This document shows, piece by piece, positions 6,632 through 12,949 of a stretch of 13,004 nt of DNA. Position 1 is the stretch's first letter. The number at the start of each line of letters is the position of its first letter. Below the pieces are notes generated by a model. That model saw nothing but the letters and a program-made list of their open reading frames with translations, was not told the origin of the DNA and did no database searches. A program made the position numbers and the translations under genes. The DNA comes from M55B120 sp965549355 (GTDB lineage Bacteria; Actinomycetota; Humimicrobiia; Humimicrobiales; Humimicrobiaceae): assembly GCA_965549355.1 (NCBI GenBank), contig CBEVGD010000050.1, forward strand, positions 1 to 13,004. The letters are read 5' to 3'.

Positions 6632-6847
6632 AATGGGGTAACTTCACATAACAGCGCGTATCTGGTTCGGGGTTATGTCTTCTCAGATTCCTCGCCTCTA
6701 CCAAATTGCCGGGTGTTTTGTTATTGTCGGTTTATTTTCAATGCTATAGAATGAGATACAAGCTAAGCGTTCAGCAACTTCATATAAGCCAGGGGCATTG
6801 TACGCAATTGCGATGGTCATTTTTTTAAAGATATAAAAACTAGTAAA
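6632..6847 (+). other. Structured, GC-richer gap between accessory genes; attC-like inverted arms
   Basis: This 216-base gap is visibly richer in G and C than the genes on both sides. It holds an inverted repeat ACATAAC (6646-6652) / GTTATGT (6672-6678). An outer pairing matches GTATCT (6658-6663) with AGATAC (6754-6759), with AAC before the first arm and GTT (6769-6771) after the second. There is also a perfect palindrome CGCAATTGCG (6803-6812). The AAC-arm...arm-GTT order over about 125 bases recalls integron attC sites, but the outer boxes do not fit the RYYYAAC/GTTRRRY consensus and no integrase gene is in view. Confidence 0.3.
6808..6837 (+). promoter_or_regulatory. Possible promoter for the methyltransferase gene
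   Basis: TTGCGA (6808-6813, 4/6 match) and TATAAA (6832-6837, 5/6 match) are separated by 18 bases. The transcript would begin within a few bases of the ATG at 6848, which has no ribosome binding site, so a nearly leaderless mRNA is predicted. The -35 box overlaps the CGCAATTGCG palindrome. Confidence 0.33.
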
Positions 6848-7651
6848 ATGGATAATATTAAGAAATTTACAAATGCAAATCGTTTGGCATGGAATGAAGT
6901 AATGCCTAAACACCAACAAGCAAATGGAGACAAATGGGATTCATTATTTTCTAAAAAAGGTTTTTCAGTTCTTTCTGAAAATGAATCTAAACAATTAAAG
7001 AATATTAACTTACCAGGAAAGAATGTGGCTCATCTTTGCTGTAATAATGGAATTGAACTTCTTTCATTAAAAAATCTTAGAGCCAACATATGCATTGGAT
7101 TTGATATTTCAGAAATAGCTATCCAGGAAGCAACCACCAGGTCAAATAAATTAAAAATTAAATGCGAGTATATTGAAACAGATGTATATGATATTCCAGA
7201 AGGCTATTATAACTTTTTTGATATAGTATATATTAGTATTGGTTGCTTTGGGTGGCTTCCAGATTTAAATAAATTTTTTAATAAAGTTAATTTACTTTTA
7301 AAACGAAACGGTAGATTGTTCATCCATGAACTACACCCATTTTCAGAAATGCTTTCTTCAGATGACAACAAAGATGCAGATCCATTAAAAATAATAGAAC
7401 CATATTTTAAAAAAGAACCTTATGAAGAAAATACAGGTATTGATTATATTGGAAAGACTACTTATAAATCTAAGATTCAATATTGGTTTATTTGGACTCT
7501 ATCAGACATTCTCATGAATATCATTAATAACAAATTGAAGATTATCCACTTTAGTGAATATCAAGAAGATGTTTCTGCTAATCATAAGAGAAATCAGGAT
7601 GCAGGAATTAAAATTCCATTAAGTTATATTTTAATAGCAGAAAAGGAATAA
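6848..7651 (+). CDS. Class I SAM-dependent methyltransferase
   Basis: The 267-residue product has a Rossmann methyltransferase core. Motif I is atypical, VAHLCCNNGIELLSL (60-74), with CCNNG where most relatives have a glycine-rich loop. An acidic residue follows after the next strand in CIGFDISEIAIQEA (82-95, D86), then ETDVYDIP (110-117) and a motif IV-like FFDIVYISIGCFGWLPD (123-139). The NGRLFIHELHPFSEML stretch is like ubiquinone/menaquinone-type methyltransferases. The substrate cannot be told from the sequence. The start ATG lacks a Shine-Dalgarno. The gene is strongly AT-rich, like the DUF3795 gene, and seems part of the same transferred block. Confidence 0.82.
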   Translation: MDNIKKFTNANRLAWNEVMPKHQQANGDKWDSLFSKKGFSVLSENESKQLKNINLPGKNVAHLCCNNGIELLSLKNLRANICIGFDISEIAIQEATTRSNKLKIKCEYIETDVYDIPEGYYNFFDIVYISIGCFGWLPDLNKFFNKVNLLLKRNGRLFIHELHPFSEMLSSDDNKDADPLKIIEPYFKKEPYEENTGIDYIGKTTYKSKIQYWFIWTLSDILMNIINNKLKIIHFSEYQEDVSANHKRNQDAGIKIPLSYILIAEKE

Positions 7652-7766
7652 ATAATATTATGGTGTCAGCCCGGGACGATACCGCATATGCAATGATTAC
7701 AAAATGGCAACGGAAAAAATCAATGTTTGTAAATGCTTAAAAAAAATATTACAAGGAGTCGAGATA

Positions 7767-8252
7767 ATGGAACCAATTATTGAAGATCTGGGTGAAATAA
7801 AAATCATTGGAGCACAATTGAAAACTAATACTAAAAGTGGGGACAACTTTAAACAAATTCCTCAATTTTGGAAACAATTTATAGAAGAAAATACCAACAA
7901 CCGCATACCTAATAAAATGAATTCAGAAGTATGTTATGGTATTTGTGATGATTTTGATAGTGAATCAGGAGATTTTGCATATATTATTGCCTACGAAGTC
8001 ACCAGCCAGGACAATGTTCCCAGGGGTTTGATTGCAAAAACATTACCCCCGGCACAATACGCAGTATTCACAGCAAAGGGAAAACTACCCGATTCAGTCC
8101 AAAATATGGTCCGGTATGTTTATGGTGAATGGATGGCAAAGTCAAAATACCAAAGGACGGATGGGCCGGAATTCGAGCTTTACGACAACCGGTGCACTAC
8201 AAATGATGCCTGTGAAGTTGATCTGTATGTTCCAGTGAAACAAAGGAGTTAA
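7767..8252 (+). CDS. GyrI-like / AraC effector-binding-domain protein
   Basis: The 161-residue product is a stand-alone small-molecule-binding domain of the GyrI/AraC effector-binding fold. It shows the opening IIEDLGEIKIIGAQLKT, the FWKQFIEE helix (34-41), the central YGICDDF...FAYIIAYEVT pair of strands, PPAQYAVFTAKGKLPD (94-109), and the closing FELYDNRC...CEVDLYVPVK, which is diagnostic. There is no DNA-binding domain. Such single-domain proteins bind hydrophobic or cationic compounds, sometimes hydrolyse or sequester drugs, and can act as gyrase inhibitors. The start ATG 7767 has AAGGAG (7753-7758) 8 bases upstream. An in-frame ATG at 7704 lies in leader sequence without a ribosome site and adds 21 unrelated residues. 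It is the last intact gene of the accessory block; codon use is less AT-biased than in the two genes before it. Confidence 0.82.
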   Translation: MEPIIEDLGEIKIIGAQLKTNTKSGDNFKQIPQFWKQFIEENTNNRIPNKMNSEVCYGICDDFDSESGDFAYIIAYEVTSQDNVPRGLIAKTLPPAQYAVFTAKGKLPDSVQNMVRYVYGEWMAKSKYQRTDGPEFELYDNRCTTNDACEVDLYVPVKQRS

Positions 8253-8275
8253 GTAATATTAGCAATCCTGTTGTA

Positions 8276-8380
8276 TATTCTGCCAATACTGATATTGTCA
8301 GATCAGAGATGAAAAGTGAGCTTATTTCAATAGAGGACCGTAGGGGCCATGAGATACCTTTTGATAAAATAGATAAGTAT
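8276..8380 (+). repeat. Direct repeat, copy 2 (displaced 3' end of the kinase-fold gene)
   Basis: This is the second copy of 6016-6120, in the same orientation. Several mismatches are mild at protein level (for example cgc to cgt). The copies flank the block with the DUF3795, methyltransferase and GyrI-like genes, as expected if the block entered at the 3' end of the kinase gene. Confidence 0.9.
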
Positions 8381-8395
8381 TTTTCAGGTAAATAA
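8276..8395 (+). pseudogene. C-terminal remnant of a kinase-fold gene
   Basis: The frame reads YSANTDIVRSEMKSELISIE and continues to IPFDKIDKYFSGK before TAA at 8393-8395. It matches the last 35 residues of the kinase-fold protein encoded at 5416-6129 apart from the final residues (FSGK against HI). No start codon or kinase core is present. It may be the original gene end cut off by the insertion, or a fragment of a diverged paralogue. Confidence 0.75.
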
Positions 8396-8537
8396 AGAAT
8401 CAGGAATTTTAATGCTGTGCAGCTGGCTTCTGCAGTAATATTAAAAAAGAAATCAATACAATAATTGATTTTGTATGCTGGGATAATAAGTTACTCAAAA
8501 CTGCAGAAAAAAAAGGTTGAAAGTCTGGTCGGATTAA
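8396..8537 (+). pseudogene. Frameshifted C-terminal remnant of a PIN-domain (VapC-type) toxin
   Basis: Directly after the kinase remnant, one frame reads FNAVQLASAVILKKK and then stops. A second frame continues INTIIDFVCWDNKLLKTAEKKG, and a third would give LKVWSD before TAA at 8535-8537. Joined, this is the usual end of a PIN toxin (D/N-A-x-QLASA, then FxxxDxxLLKxAEKxGLKV). Two frame changes and the lack of the N-terminal half show it is dead. It has no start and no antitoxin partner. Confidence 0.68.
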
Positions 8538-8551
8538 TAATGTTAATAATC

Positions 8552-8767
8552 TTATTTTATTCTTAAATAAGCCTGTAGATAGGCAATAAAATCCTTTCTT
8601 TTTCCAGTGGAGATTATATTTACTATAAGTTCATTATCTATAAGTCCATAAATTATCCTTGTCTTTTTTTTAAATATATATAGCTTATGATACCCGGCAA
8701 GGTCAATTCCTGCCTTATTTCCAAGCGATTTTCCCAGAAAGGGATTTGTTTCAAGCGAGATTAACAA
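8552..8767 (-). pseudogene. N-terminally truncated RelE/ParE-type toxin
   Basis: The minus-strand frame encodes about 71 residues: NPFLGKSLGNKAGIDLAGYH, KLYIFKKKTRIIYGLIDNEL, then VNIISTGKRKDFIAYLQAYL. This is the C-terminal two-thirds of a RelE/ParE toxin (the LGKxL...YRKLY...RIIY...I.VGKR.D.Y pattern). Members are about 85-95 residues and start with a basic helical region that is missing here. The frame stays open to 8797 but reads unrelated hydrophobic residues into the rrf2 promoter. The only start is a TTG without a ribosome site, and no antitoxin gene adjoins it. It is probably a relic cut by the neighbouring promoter region. Confidence 0.62.
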
Positions 8768-8773
8768 TAGTAG

Positions 8774-8803
8774 TTGACAAATGATATAAAAATAGTATCA
8801 TTT
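8774..8803 (+). promoter_or_regulatory. rrf2 promoter with overlapping palindromic operator
   Basis: A perfect -35 box TTGACA (8774-8779) and TATCAT (8796-8801, 5/6) are 16 bases apart. Overlapping both is a perfect 8-bp inverted repeat, AAATGATA (8779-8786) and TATCATTT (8796-8803), with a 9-base spacer. The 25-base site equals the typical length of an IscR/Rrf2 operator. Its position across the -10 box predicts repression, most likely by the Rrf2 protein encoded just downstream. Confidence 0.7.
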
Positions 8804-8818
8804 AAATAGAGGTTTATT

Positions 8819-9220
8819 ATGAAGCTCATAACAAGAGAGATCGATTATGCCATAAGGGCCCTTATTCATCTGGCTGATAATAGGGAAAGGACCATCCCGG
8901 TAACAGAACTTGTAGAGAAACTGGGTATTACCAGACCATTTCTGAGAAAGATAATGCAGGAGCTGGCAAAAGCTGGTGTAGTTGGATCATATAAAGGCAA
9001 CAAAGGGGGTTTTCTATTAAAGAAGAAGCCTGAGAATATTTATTTGATAGATCTGGTGGAGGTCTTTCAGGGAAAATTCAGCCTGAATGAATGTATTCTG
9101 AACAAGGATATTTGCCCGAACAGGGATAATTGTATTTTGAAGGATAGGATAGAGGATATAGAAGAAAAGGTAAAGAAAGAGCTTGAGTCTATAGATCTAA
9201 GATCATTAATTAAAAAATAA
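8819..9220 (+). CDS. Rrf2-family transcriptional regulator, IscR-like cysteines
   Basis: The 133-residue product starts MKLITREIDYAIRALIHLAD, the standard Rrf2 opening. It has a winged helix-turn-helix (about 27-65) with the recognition helix ITRPFLRKIMQELAKAG and the wing GSYKGNKGGFLL. Cysteines 92, 99 and 105 sit where IscR and relatives ligate an Fe-S cluster (92, 98 and 104 in IscR). It therefore probably senses Fe-S status, oxygen, NO or a redox signal. Start ATG 8819 has GAGG at 8809-8812. The gene sits under a promoter with a palindrome over it, consistent with autoregulation, and is followed after 19 bases by a ferredoxin-like gene it probably controls. Confidence 0.92.
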   Translation: MKLITREIDYAIRALIHLADNRERTIPVTELVEKLGITRPFLRKIMQELAKAGVVGSYKGNKGGFLLKKKPENIYLIDLVEVFQGKFSLNECILNKDICPNRDNCILKDRIEDIEEKVKKELESIDLRSLIKK

Positions 9221-9239
9221 ATGAGAAGGGAAATTAAAA

Positions 9240-10094
9240 ATGGCAAAGAGGGAAATAATAACAATAGATGAAGAGAAATGTAATGGATGCGGAAACTGCA
9301 TACCTGGCTGTCCGGAGGGCGCGCTTCAGATAATCGATAATAAGGCAAGACTGGTAAGCGATCTCTTCTGCGATGGACTTGGAGCATGTATCGGGAATTG
9401 TCCCGAGGGCGCCATATCAGTGATTGAAAGGGAGGCAGAACCTTATGATGAAGTAAAGGTAATAAAAAATATTGTAAAACAGGGAAAAAATGTCATAAAG
9501 GCACATCTTGAACATTTAAAAAACCATGGGGAGACTGGATTTTTAAAACAGGCGGCAGATTATCTTGAAGAAAATGGGATAGAAAATCCTCTTGAAGAAG
9601 AAGTAAAAGAGAAAACCGGTGAGGATAAATTACCATGCGGGTGCCCGGGATCCAGTGTCAGGGATATGAGGGATGATGAAAGGGGAACAATAGAAGATAC
9701 AGACGTCAGCCAGAGATCAGAACTAAAACAGTGGCCGGTACAAATACATCTTGTCCCGGTCAATGCTCCCTTCTTTAATGGCGCCGATCTTCTGATCGCG
9801 GCTGATTGTGTTCCCTTTGCCTATGGCAATTTTCATAGAGATCTGCTAAAAGGAAAAATACTTCTTGTCGGATGTCCCAAGCTTGATGATGCAGAGTATT
9901 ACAAAAATAAGATAACAGATATATTTAAGGAAAATGATATAAAGTCAGTTACTCTTGCTTATATGGAAGTACCATGCTGCTTTGGTTTTAGAAGGCTTGT
10001 AGATGCTGTGCTGGCAGAATCCGGAAAAGATATTCCAGTTAAAAATATTATGGTTAAAGTAAATGGAGAAATTATAGAGGAAGAAAAAGAATAA
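9240..10094 (+). CDS. 4Fe-4S ferredoxin-domain protein of a conserved anaerobe family
   Basis: The 284-residue product begins with two cluster motifs: C14-x2-C17-x2-C20-x3-C24-P (CNGCGNCIPGCP), then CDGLGACIGNCP (44-55), where position 47, usually Cys, is Leu. This CDGLGAC form is normal for the family as I know it. A middle charged linker (about 70-130) leads to CGCPGS (133-138). Then comes a conserved C-terminal domain: LKQWPVQIHLVPVNAPFFNG, AADCVPFAYGNFHRDLLKG, LVGCPKLDD, EVPCCFGFRRL. The extra cysteines suggest further metal or cluster binding. It is a soluble electron-transfer or redox-sensing protein whose reaction is unknown. ATG 9240 follows GAAGGG (9225-9230). It is in an operon with rrf2. 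Confidence 0.88.
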   Translation: MAKREIITIDEEKCNGCGNCIPGCPEGALQIIDNKARLVSDLFCDGLGACIGNCPEGAISVIEREAEPYDEVKVIKNIVKQGKNVIKAHLEHLKNHGETGFLKQAADYLEENGIENPLEEEVKEKTGEDKLPCGCPGSSVRDMRDDERGTIEDTDVSQRSELKQWPVQIHLVPVNAPFFNGADLLIAADCVPFAYGNFHRDLLKGKILLVGCPKLDDAEYYKNKITDIFKENDIKSVTLAYMEVPCCFGFRRLVDAVLAESGKDIPVKNIMVKVNGEIIEEEKE

Positions 10095-10162
10095 ATATAT
10101 TGAATCGAATTGATTTTCGTTATCTTTTAAGAAAATATCAACTAACAGGGACTTAATGGATT

Positions 10163-10402
10163 ATGACCGGACTTGATGTTATAGAAAAAGGTATAAGCAA
10201 TATTTTACCAATAATAAACTTACACTATATCGATAAAAACATACATGATGTAGCAATCAATAATATGCTATCTTTGTCGGATTCAAAAATAAGCATAGTT
10301 GATTTTACTAGCTTTAAACTAATGCGGGATCTTGAAATAGACAGTGCATTTACATTTGACAGGCATTTCAAAAAGCAGGGTTTCGAAATACTTCCTGGAT
10401 AA
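10163..10402 (+). pseudogene. C-terminal half of a PIN-domain (VapC-type) toxin
   Basis: The 79-codon frame encodes LHYIDKNIHDVAINNMLSLS, then VDFTSFKLMRDLEIDSAFTF and DRHFKKQGFEILPG. This is the second half of a VapC-type PIN domain, with the D..SF.LMR.L.I..AFTFD.HF...GF..LP signature and its acidic residues. The N-terminal strand with the first catalytic Asp is absent, and an in-frame TAA at 10154-10156 rules out a longer frame. Full proteins are about 130-145 residues. The ATG has no convincing ribosome site. No antitoxin gene is next to it. Expression of a partial fold is possible but unlikely to be active. Confidence 0.68.
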
Positions 10403-10507
10403 TTTATGAATAATTATCTACACATAGATTCGTCTTTTTGCTTTTCTTTATTGTTTTCTATATTATAATAAATATATCAATAATAATTTATAAAGAGAGT
10501 ATATAGT

Positions 10508-11287
10508 ATGCTTCTCGCTATAGATGTGGGCAATACACAGACTGTAATAGGATTGTTTAAGGCTGATAATATCCTGGCTTCCTGGAGGATGGTAACCCCG
10601 AGGTTTGAGACTGCCGATGAGATAGCCTCTGCAGTATACGGTTTTCTTCATAATTCAGGATATGATTCTGAAAATATAAGTGAACTAGCAATATCATGCG
10701 TAGTTCCGAGGATACTGGATGAACTTAGTAAAATGAGTTTAAAGTACTTTAAGTGCAAGCCGCTTATTGTGGACACTACAATAAAATCAGATCTTGAAAT
10801 AAGATATGATCACCCCGGCGAGATCGGAGCAGACAGGATCGCAAATTCTGTTGCTGCCAAAGAGATCCATGGTTCCCCTTCGATTGTAGTAGATTTTGGA
10901 ACTGCTACAACATTTGATATTATATCATCAAGGGGGGAGTATCTTGGGGGTGTTATTGCTCCTGGCATCGAGATCTCCTCAGAAGCGCTTTTTAAATATG
11001 CAGCCAGATTATCAAAGGTCGATCTTCATTGGCCCGATAGAGTAATAGGTAAAAATACATATGATGGTATACGTTCCGGGATCCTTTATGGTTTTCTGGG
11101 CCAGATAGATTTCCTTATTGATAAGATAATAGATGAGATCAAAGATAGTGATCCGGGATTTAAACCGAAAGTGATCGCAACCGGGGGGCTTGCAATATTG
11201 ATGCTTGAGAAAAGTAAATGGATAGAGATACATGACCCGGATCTCACGCTCAAGGGACTAAAAATACTTGTAGATAAGAATAAATAA
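10508..11287 (+). CDS. coaX: Type III pantothenate kinase
   Basis: The 259-residue protein has the full CoaX signature: MLLAIDVGNTQTVIGLF with D6 in the phosphate-binding loop, HPGEIGADRIANSVAA (102-117, D109 as the expected catalytic base), VVDFGTATTFD (127-137), GGVIAPGIEIS (147-157), and a late ATGGLA. It phosphorylates pantothenate in the first committed step of coenzyme A synthesis, needs a monovalent cation, and is insensitive to CoA feedback in characterised members. Length is normal (about 255-265). The ribosome site is weak (AGAGAG about 10 bases before the ATG). TATAAT at 10464-10469 in the T-rich upstream gap may be a -10 box, but no good -35 is at standard spacing. The next gene, dusB, follows after 73 bases without an obvious terminator. 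Confidence 0.96.
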   Translation: MLLAIDVGNTQTVIGLFKADNILASWRMVTPRFETADEIASAVYGFLHNSGYDSENISELAISCVVPRILDELSKMSLKYFKCKPLIVDTTIKSDLEIRYDHPGEIGADRIANSVAAKEIHGSPSIVVDFGTATTFDIISSRGEYLGGVIAPGIEISSEALFKYAARLSKVDLHWPDRVIGKNTYDGIRSGILYGFLGQIDFLIDKIIDEIKDSDPGFKPKVIATGGLAILMLEKSKWIEIHDPDLTLKGLKILVDKNK

Positions 11288-11360
11288 CTCTAAATATTAC
11301 TGCCCCATACTTATTAATAAAAAATAATCATTCTGACAGATAGAAAAGTAAATTAGCTTA

Positions 11361-12488
11361 ATGGAAAAAGAATACTTAAAATCCCTTATAAATGACCTAA
11401 AAAAGCTGGTCTCCGATTATATTAAAAGGTTTTGTGATGCAAATAATGTCCCATGCCATCAGGTATCCGGCCTTCTGGATGAAAGCATAGATACCTCAAT
11501 AAGAGAGTGTGGATTTAAAATAGGTCAGCTGGAGATCGCCAATCCTATTATTGCTGCGCCGCTGGCGGGAATAAGTGATAATACATACAGGATCTTTGCA
11601 AGTTCTTTCGGGTGCGGGCTTACCTTTTCCGAGATGGTGACAGGCTATGGGATTCATTTTAGCCACAAAAAAAGCCGGAAGCTTACGGAGATAACTAATT
11701 ATGAGAGACCCTGTGCCCTGCAGCTATTTGGCTATGAACCCGGCATTATGGCTGAAGCTGCAAAGAAGGTTGAGGAGAATGCTGATATTATTGATCTAAA
11801 TATGGGTTGTCCTGTTCCTAAGATAATAAAAGCAAAAAGCGGCGGGTATCTTATGCAGGAGGAAAAAAGAGCAGGCGAGATCATCTCCAGGATGGTGTCT
11901 GTGCTGGATAAGCCGCTTACAGTAAAGACGAGGACCGGCTGGAATAAAGACAATCTGAATGTCTTAAATATTGCAAAGATAGCAGAAGACTGCGGAGCAA
12001 ACGCAATCACGATACATGGAAGGACAGTGAAGCAGGGCTTCTCGGGAAAAGTCGATTACGGGATAATCAGAAAAGTTAAAAGTGAGATAAATATCCCGGT
12101 CATAGCCAGCGGTGATATAGAAAATCCTGAAAAAGCTCTTGAAATACTGGAGTATACGGGCTGTGATGGAGTGATGATAGGAAGAGCCTCAAAAGGAAGT
12201 CTGTGGCTATTCCTGGATATCTTAATATATCTGACACTGGTGAAGGATGAAAAATGGACAGGTACTGAGGATTTTGATTTTTCTCCTGCTAGTGAGTGGA
12301 AAAAAAGTTTTGCAAGGCTATATCTTAGATTTCTCGTGATGTTTAAAGGAGAATATATAGCCATAAGAGAGTTCCGCAAGCACCTTAGCTGGATCTTTAA
12401 GGGTGTCAGGGATATTACAAAAGTAAGGAAGAAATTTTTTCTAATTCAGAGCACAGATGATGCACTGGATATAATTGATAGCATATAG
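11361..12488 (+). CDS. dusB: tRNA-dihydrouridine synthase, DusB type, with N-terminal extension
   Basis: The 375-residue product has the FMN-binding TIM barrel of Dus enzymes. It shows NPIIAAPLAGISDNTYR (61-77), LQLFG (120-124), DLNMGCPVPKIIKAKSGGYL (145-164) with catalytic C150, VKTRTGW (188-194, K189), ITIHGRTVKQGFSG (217-229, H219), IASGDI (248-253) and GVMIGRASKGS (270-280). It reduces specific uridines in tRNA to dihydrouridine using NADPH. The usual length is about 320-330; here some 50 residues precede the first barrel strand, including three cysteines (25, 32, 50). The ATG at 11361 has no clear Shine-Dalgarno, and I see no convincing later start before the barrel. coaX-dusB adjacency is common in Firmicutes-like genomes. 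A perfect 7-bp inverted repeat (12480-12486 / 12490-12496) spans the stop codon but has no T run. Confidence 0.94.
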   Translation: MEKEYLKSLINDLKKLVSDYIKRFCDANNVPCHQVSGLLDESIDTSIRECGFKIGQLEIANPIIAAPLAGISDNTYRIFASSFGCGLTFSEMVTGYGIHFSHKKSRKLTEITNYERPCALQLFGYEPGIMAEAAKKVEENADIIDLNMGCPVPKIIKAKSGGYLMQEEKRAGEIISRMVSVLDKPLTVKTRTGWNKDNLNVLNIAKIAEDCGANAITIHGRTVKQGFSGKVDYGIIRKVKSEINIPVIASGDIENPEKALEILEYTGCDGVMIGRASKGSLWLFLDILIYLTLVKDEKWTGTEDFDFSPASEWKKSFARLYLRFLVMFKGEYIAIREFRKHLSWIFKGVRDITKVRKKFFLIQSTDDALDIIDSI

Positions 12489-12725
12489 AATATGCTCATA
12501 TCTTGTATTATCTGAAAAAAGATACGATGCATTGCTTGCGTTACTGCGGTCCGCATATTCCTATTTTATTGTCCAACAAGTCCAGACCCAGTTCCCGGAA
12601 AGGCTCCCGGTATTTGTAGAATAAAAAATGATTATTTCCAATCTTTAAAATATTTGATGTAATTGCTAGAATGTATTAGTCAATTTCCGGCAGAGCGCAA
12701 TGAGAGCACGGAGAGGATCGATTAT

Positions 12726-12804
12726 CGGGATGTAGCGCAGTTTGGCCTAGCGCGCAGCGTTCGGGACGCTGAGGTCGGGGGTTCAAATCCCCCCATCCCG
12801 ACCA
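12726..12804 (+). tRNA. tRNA-Pro (anticodon CGG), CCA encoded
   Basis: All arms pair. The acceptor is CGGGATG (12726-12732) with CATCCCG (12794-12800). The D stem is GCGC (12735-12738) with GCGC (12750-12753). The anticodon stem is CAGCG (12755-12759) with CGCTG (12767-12771). The loop TTCGGGA places CGG at 12762-12764. The T stem GGGGG/CCCCC closes TTCAAAT. A discriminator A and an encoded CCA (12802-12804) follow. The C1-G72 pair and A73 are normal for bacterial tRNA-Pro. It reads CCG codons. Its 3' end is repeated 166 bp downstream. Confidence 0.96.
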
Positions 12805-12838
12805 GTAATTTCTATCGGTATAGAATTAGGTACTCTGA
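12784..12838 (+). repeat. Direct repeat, copy 1 (tRNA-Pro 3' end plus downstream flank)
   Basis: These 55 bases are identical to 12950-13004. The first 21 are the end of the tRNA (part of the T loop, T stem, acceptor, ACCA) and the other 34 lie beyond the gene. Because copy 2 reaches the window edge, the true repeat may be longer, with a period of 166 bp. Confidence 0.95.
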
Positions 12839-12949
12839 TGCTATGGCTGGGAAACATGGTGGATCCATGTTTGCGGGATTTGAAAAGACGGACTGAGACG
12901 AAGTCGAGGGAGTCTGCGGCTCTGCAGCGACCAAAGGGAGACGAAAGAC
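12839..12949 (+). other. Structured spacer between tRNA-tail repeats
   Basis: The 111-base spacer holds a strong hairpin, AAACATGG (12852-12859) and CCATGTTT (12865-12872) around TGGAT. Next comes GGGATTTG (12875-12882), which can pair perfectly with CAAATCCC (12950-12957) of the second repeat copy and enclose a purine-rich loop. Within that loop, CTGC/GCAG near 12913-12926 can form a further small stem. The high G/C and purine content differs from the AT-rich sequence just upstream of the tRNA. It could be a small structured RNA or the arm of a mobile element. I recognise no family. Confidence 0.45.

Noticed and set aside
10440..10470. Promoter for coaX (TTGCTT and TATAAT)
   Set aside because: The spacing is 20 bases for the good -10 box and 15 for the alternative TATATT. 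The region is so T/A-rich that such matches are expected by chance.
12480..12496. Perfect 7-bp inverted repeat over the dusB stop as a terminator
   Set aside because: The stem is AT-rich with a 3-base loop and no T run follows, so termination is not supported.
12541..12669. Minus-strand frame without a start, reading FLFYKYREPFRELGLDLLDN near its end
   Set aside because: The 43-codon open stretch looks slightly coding-like and might be a gene remnant, but it has no start codon or ribosome site and I recognise no family.
12663..12896. 77-codon plus-strand frame across the tRNA
   Set aside because: It runs through the whole tRNA-Pro gene and into the structured spacer; its apparent protein is only the translation of tRNA bases.
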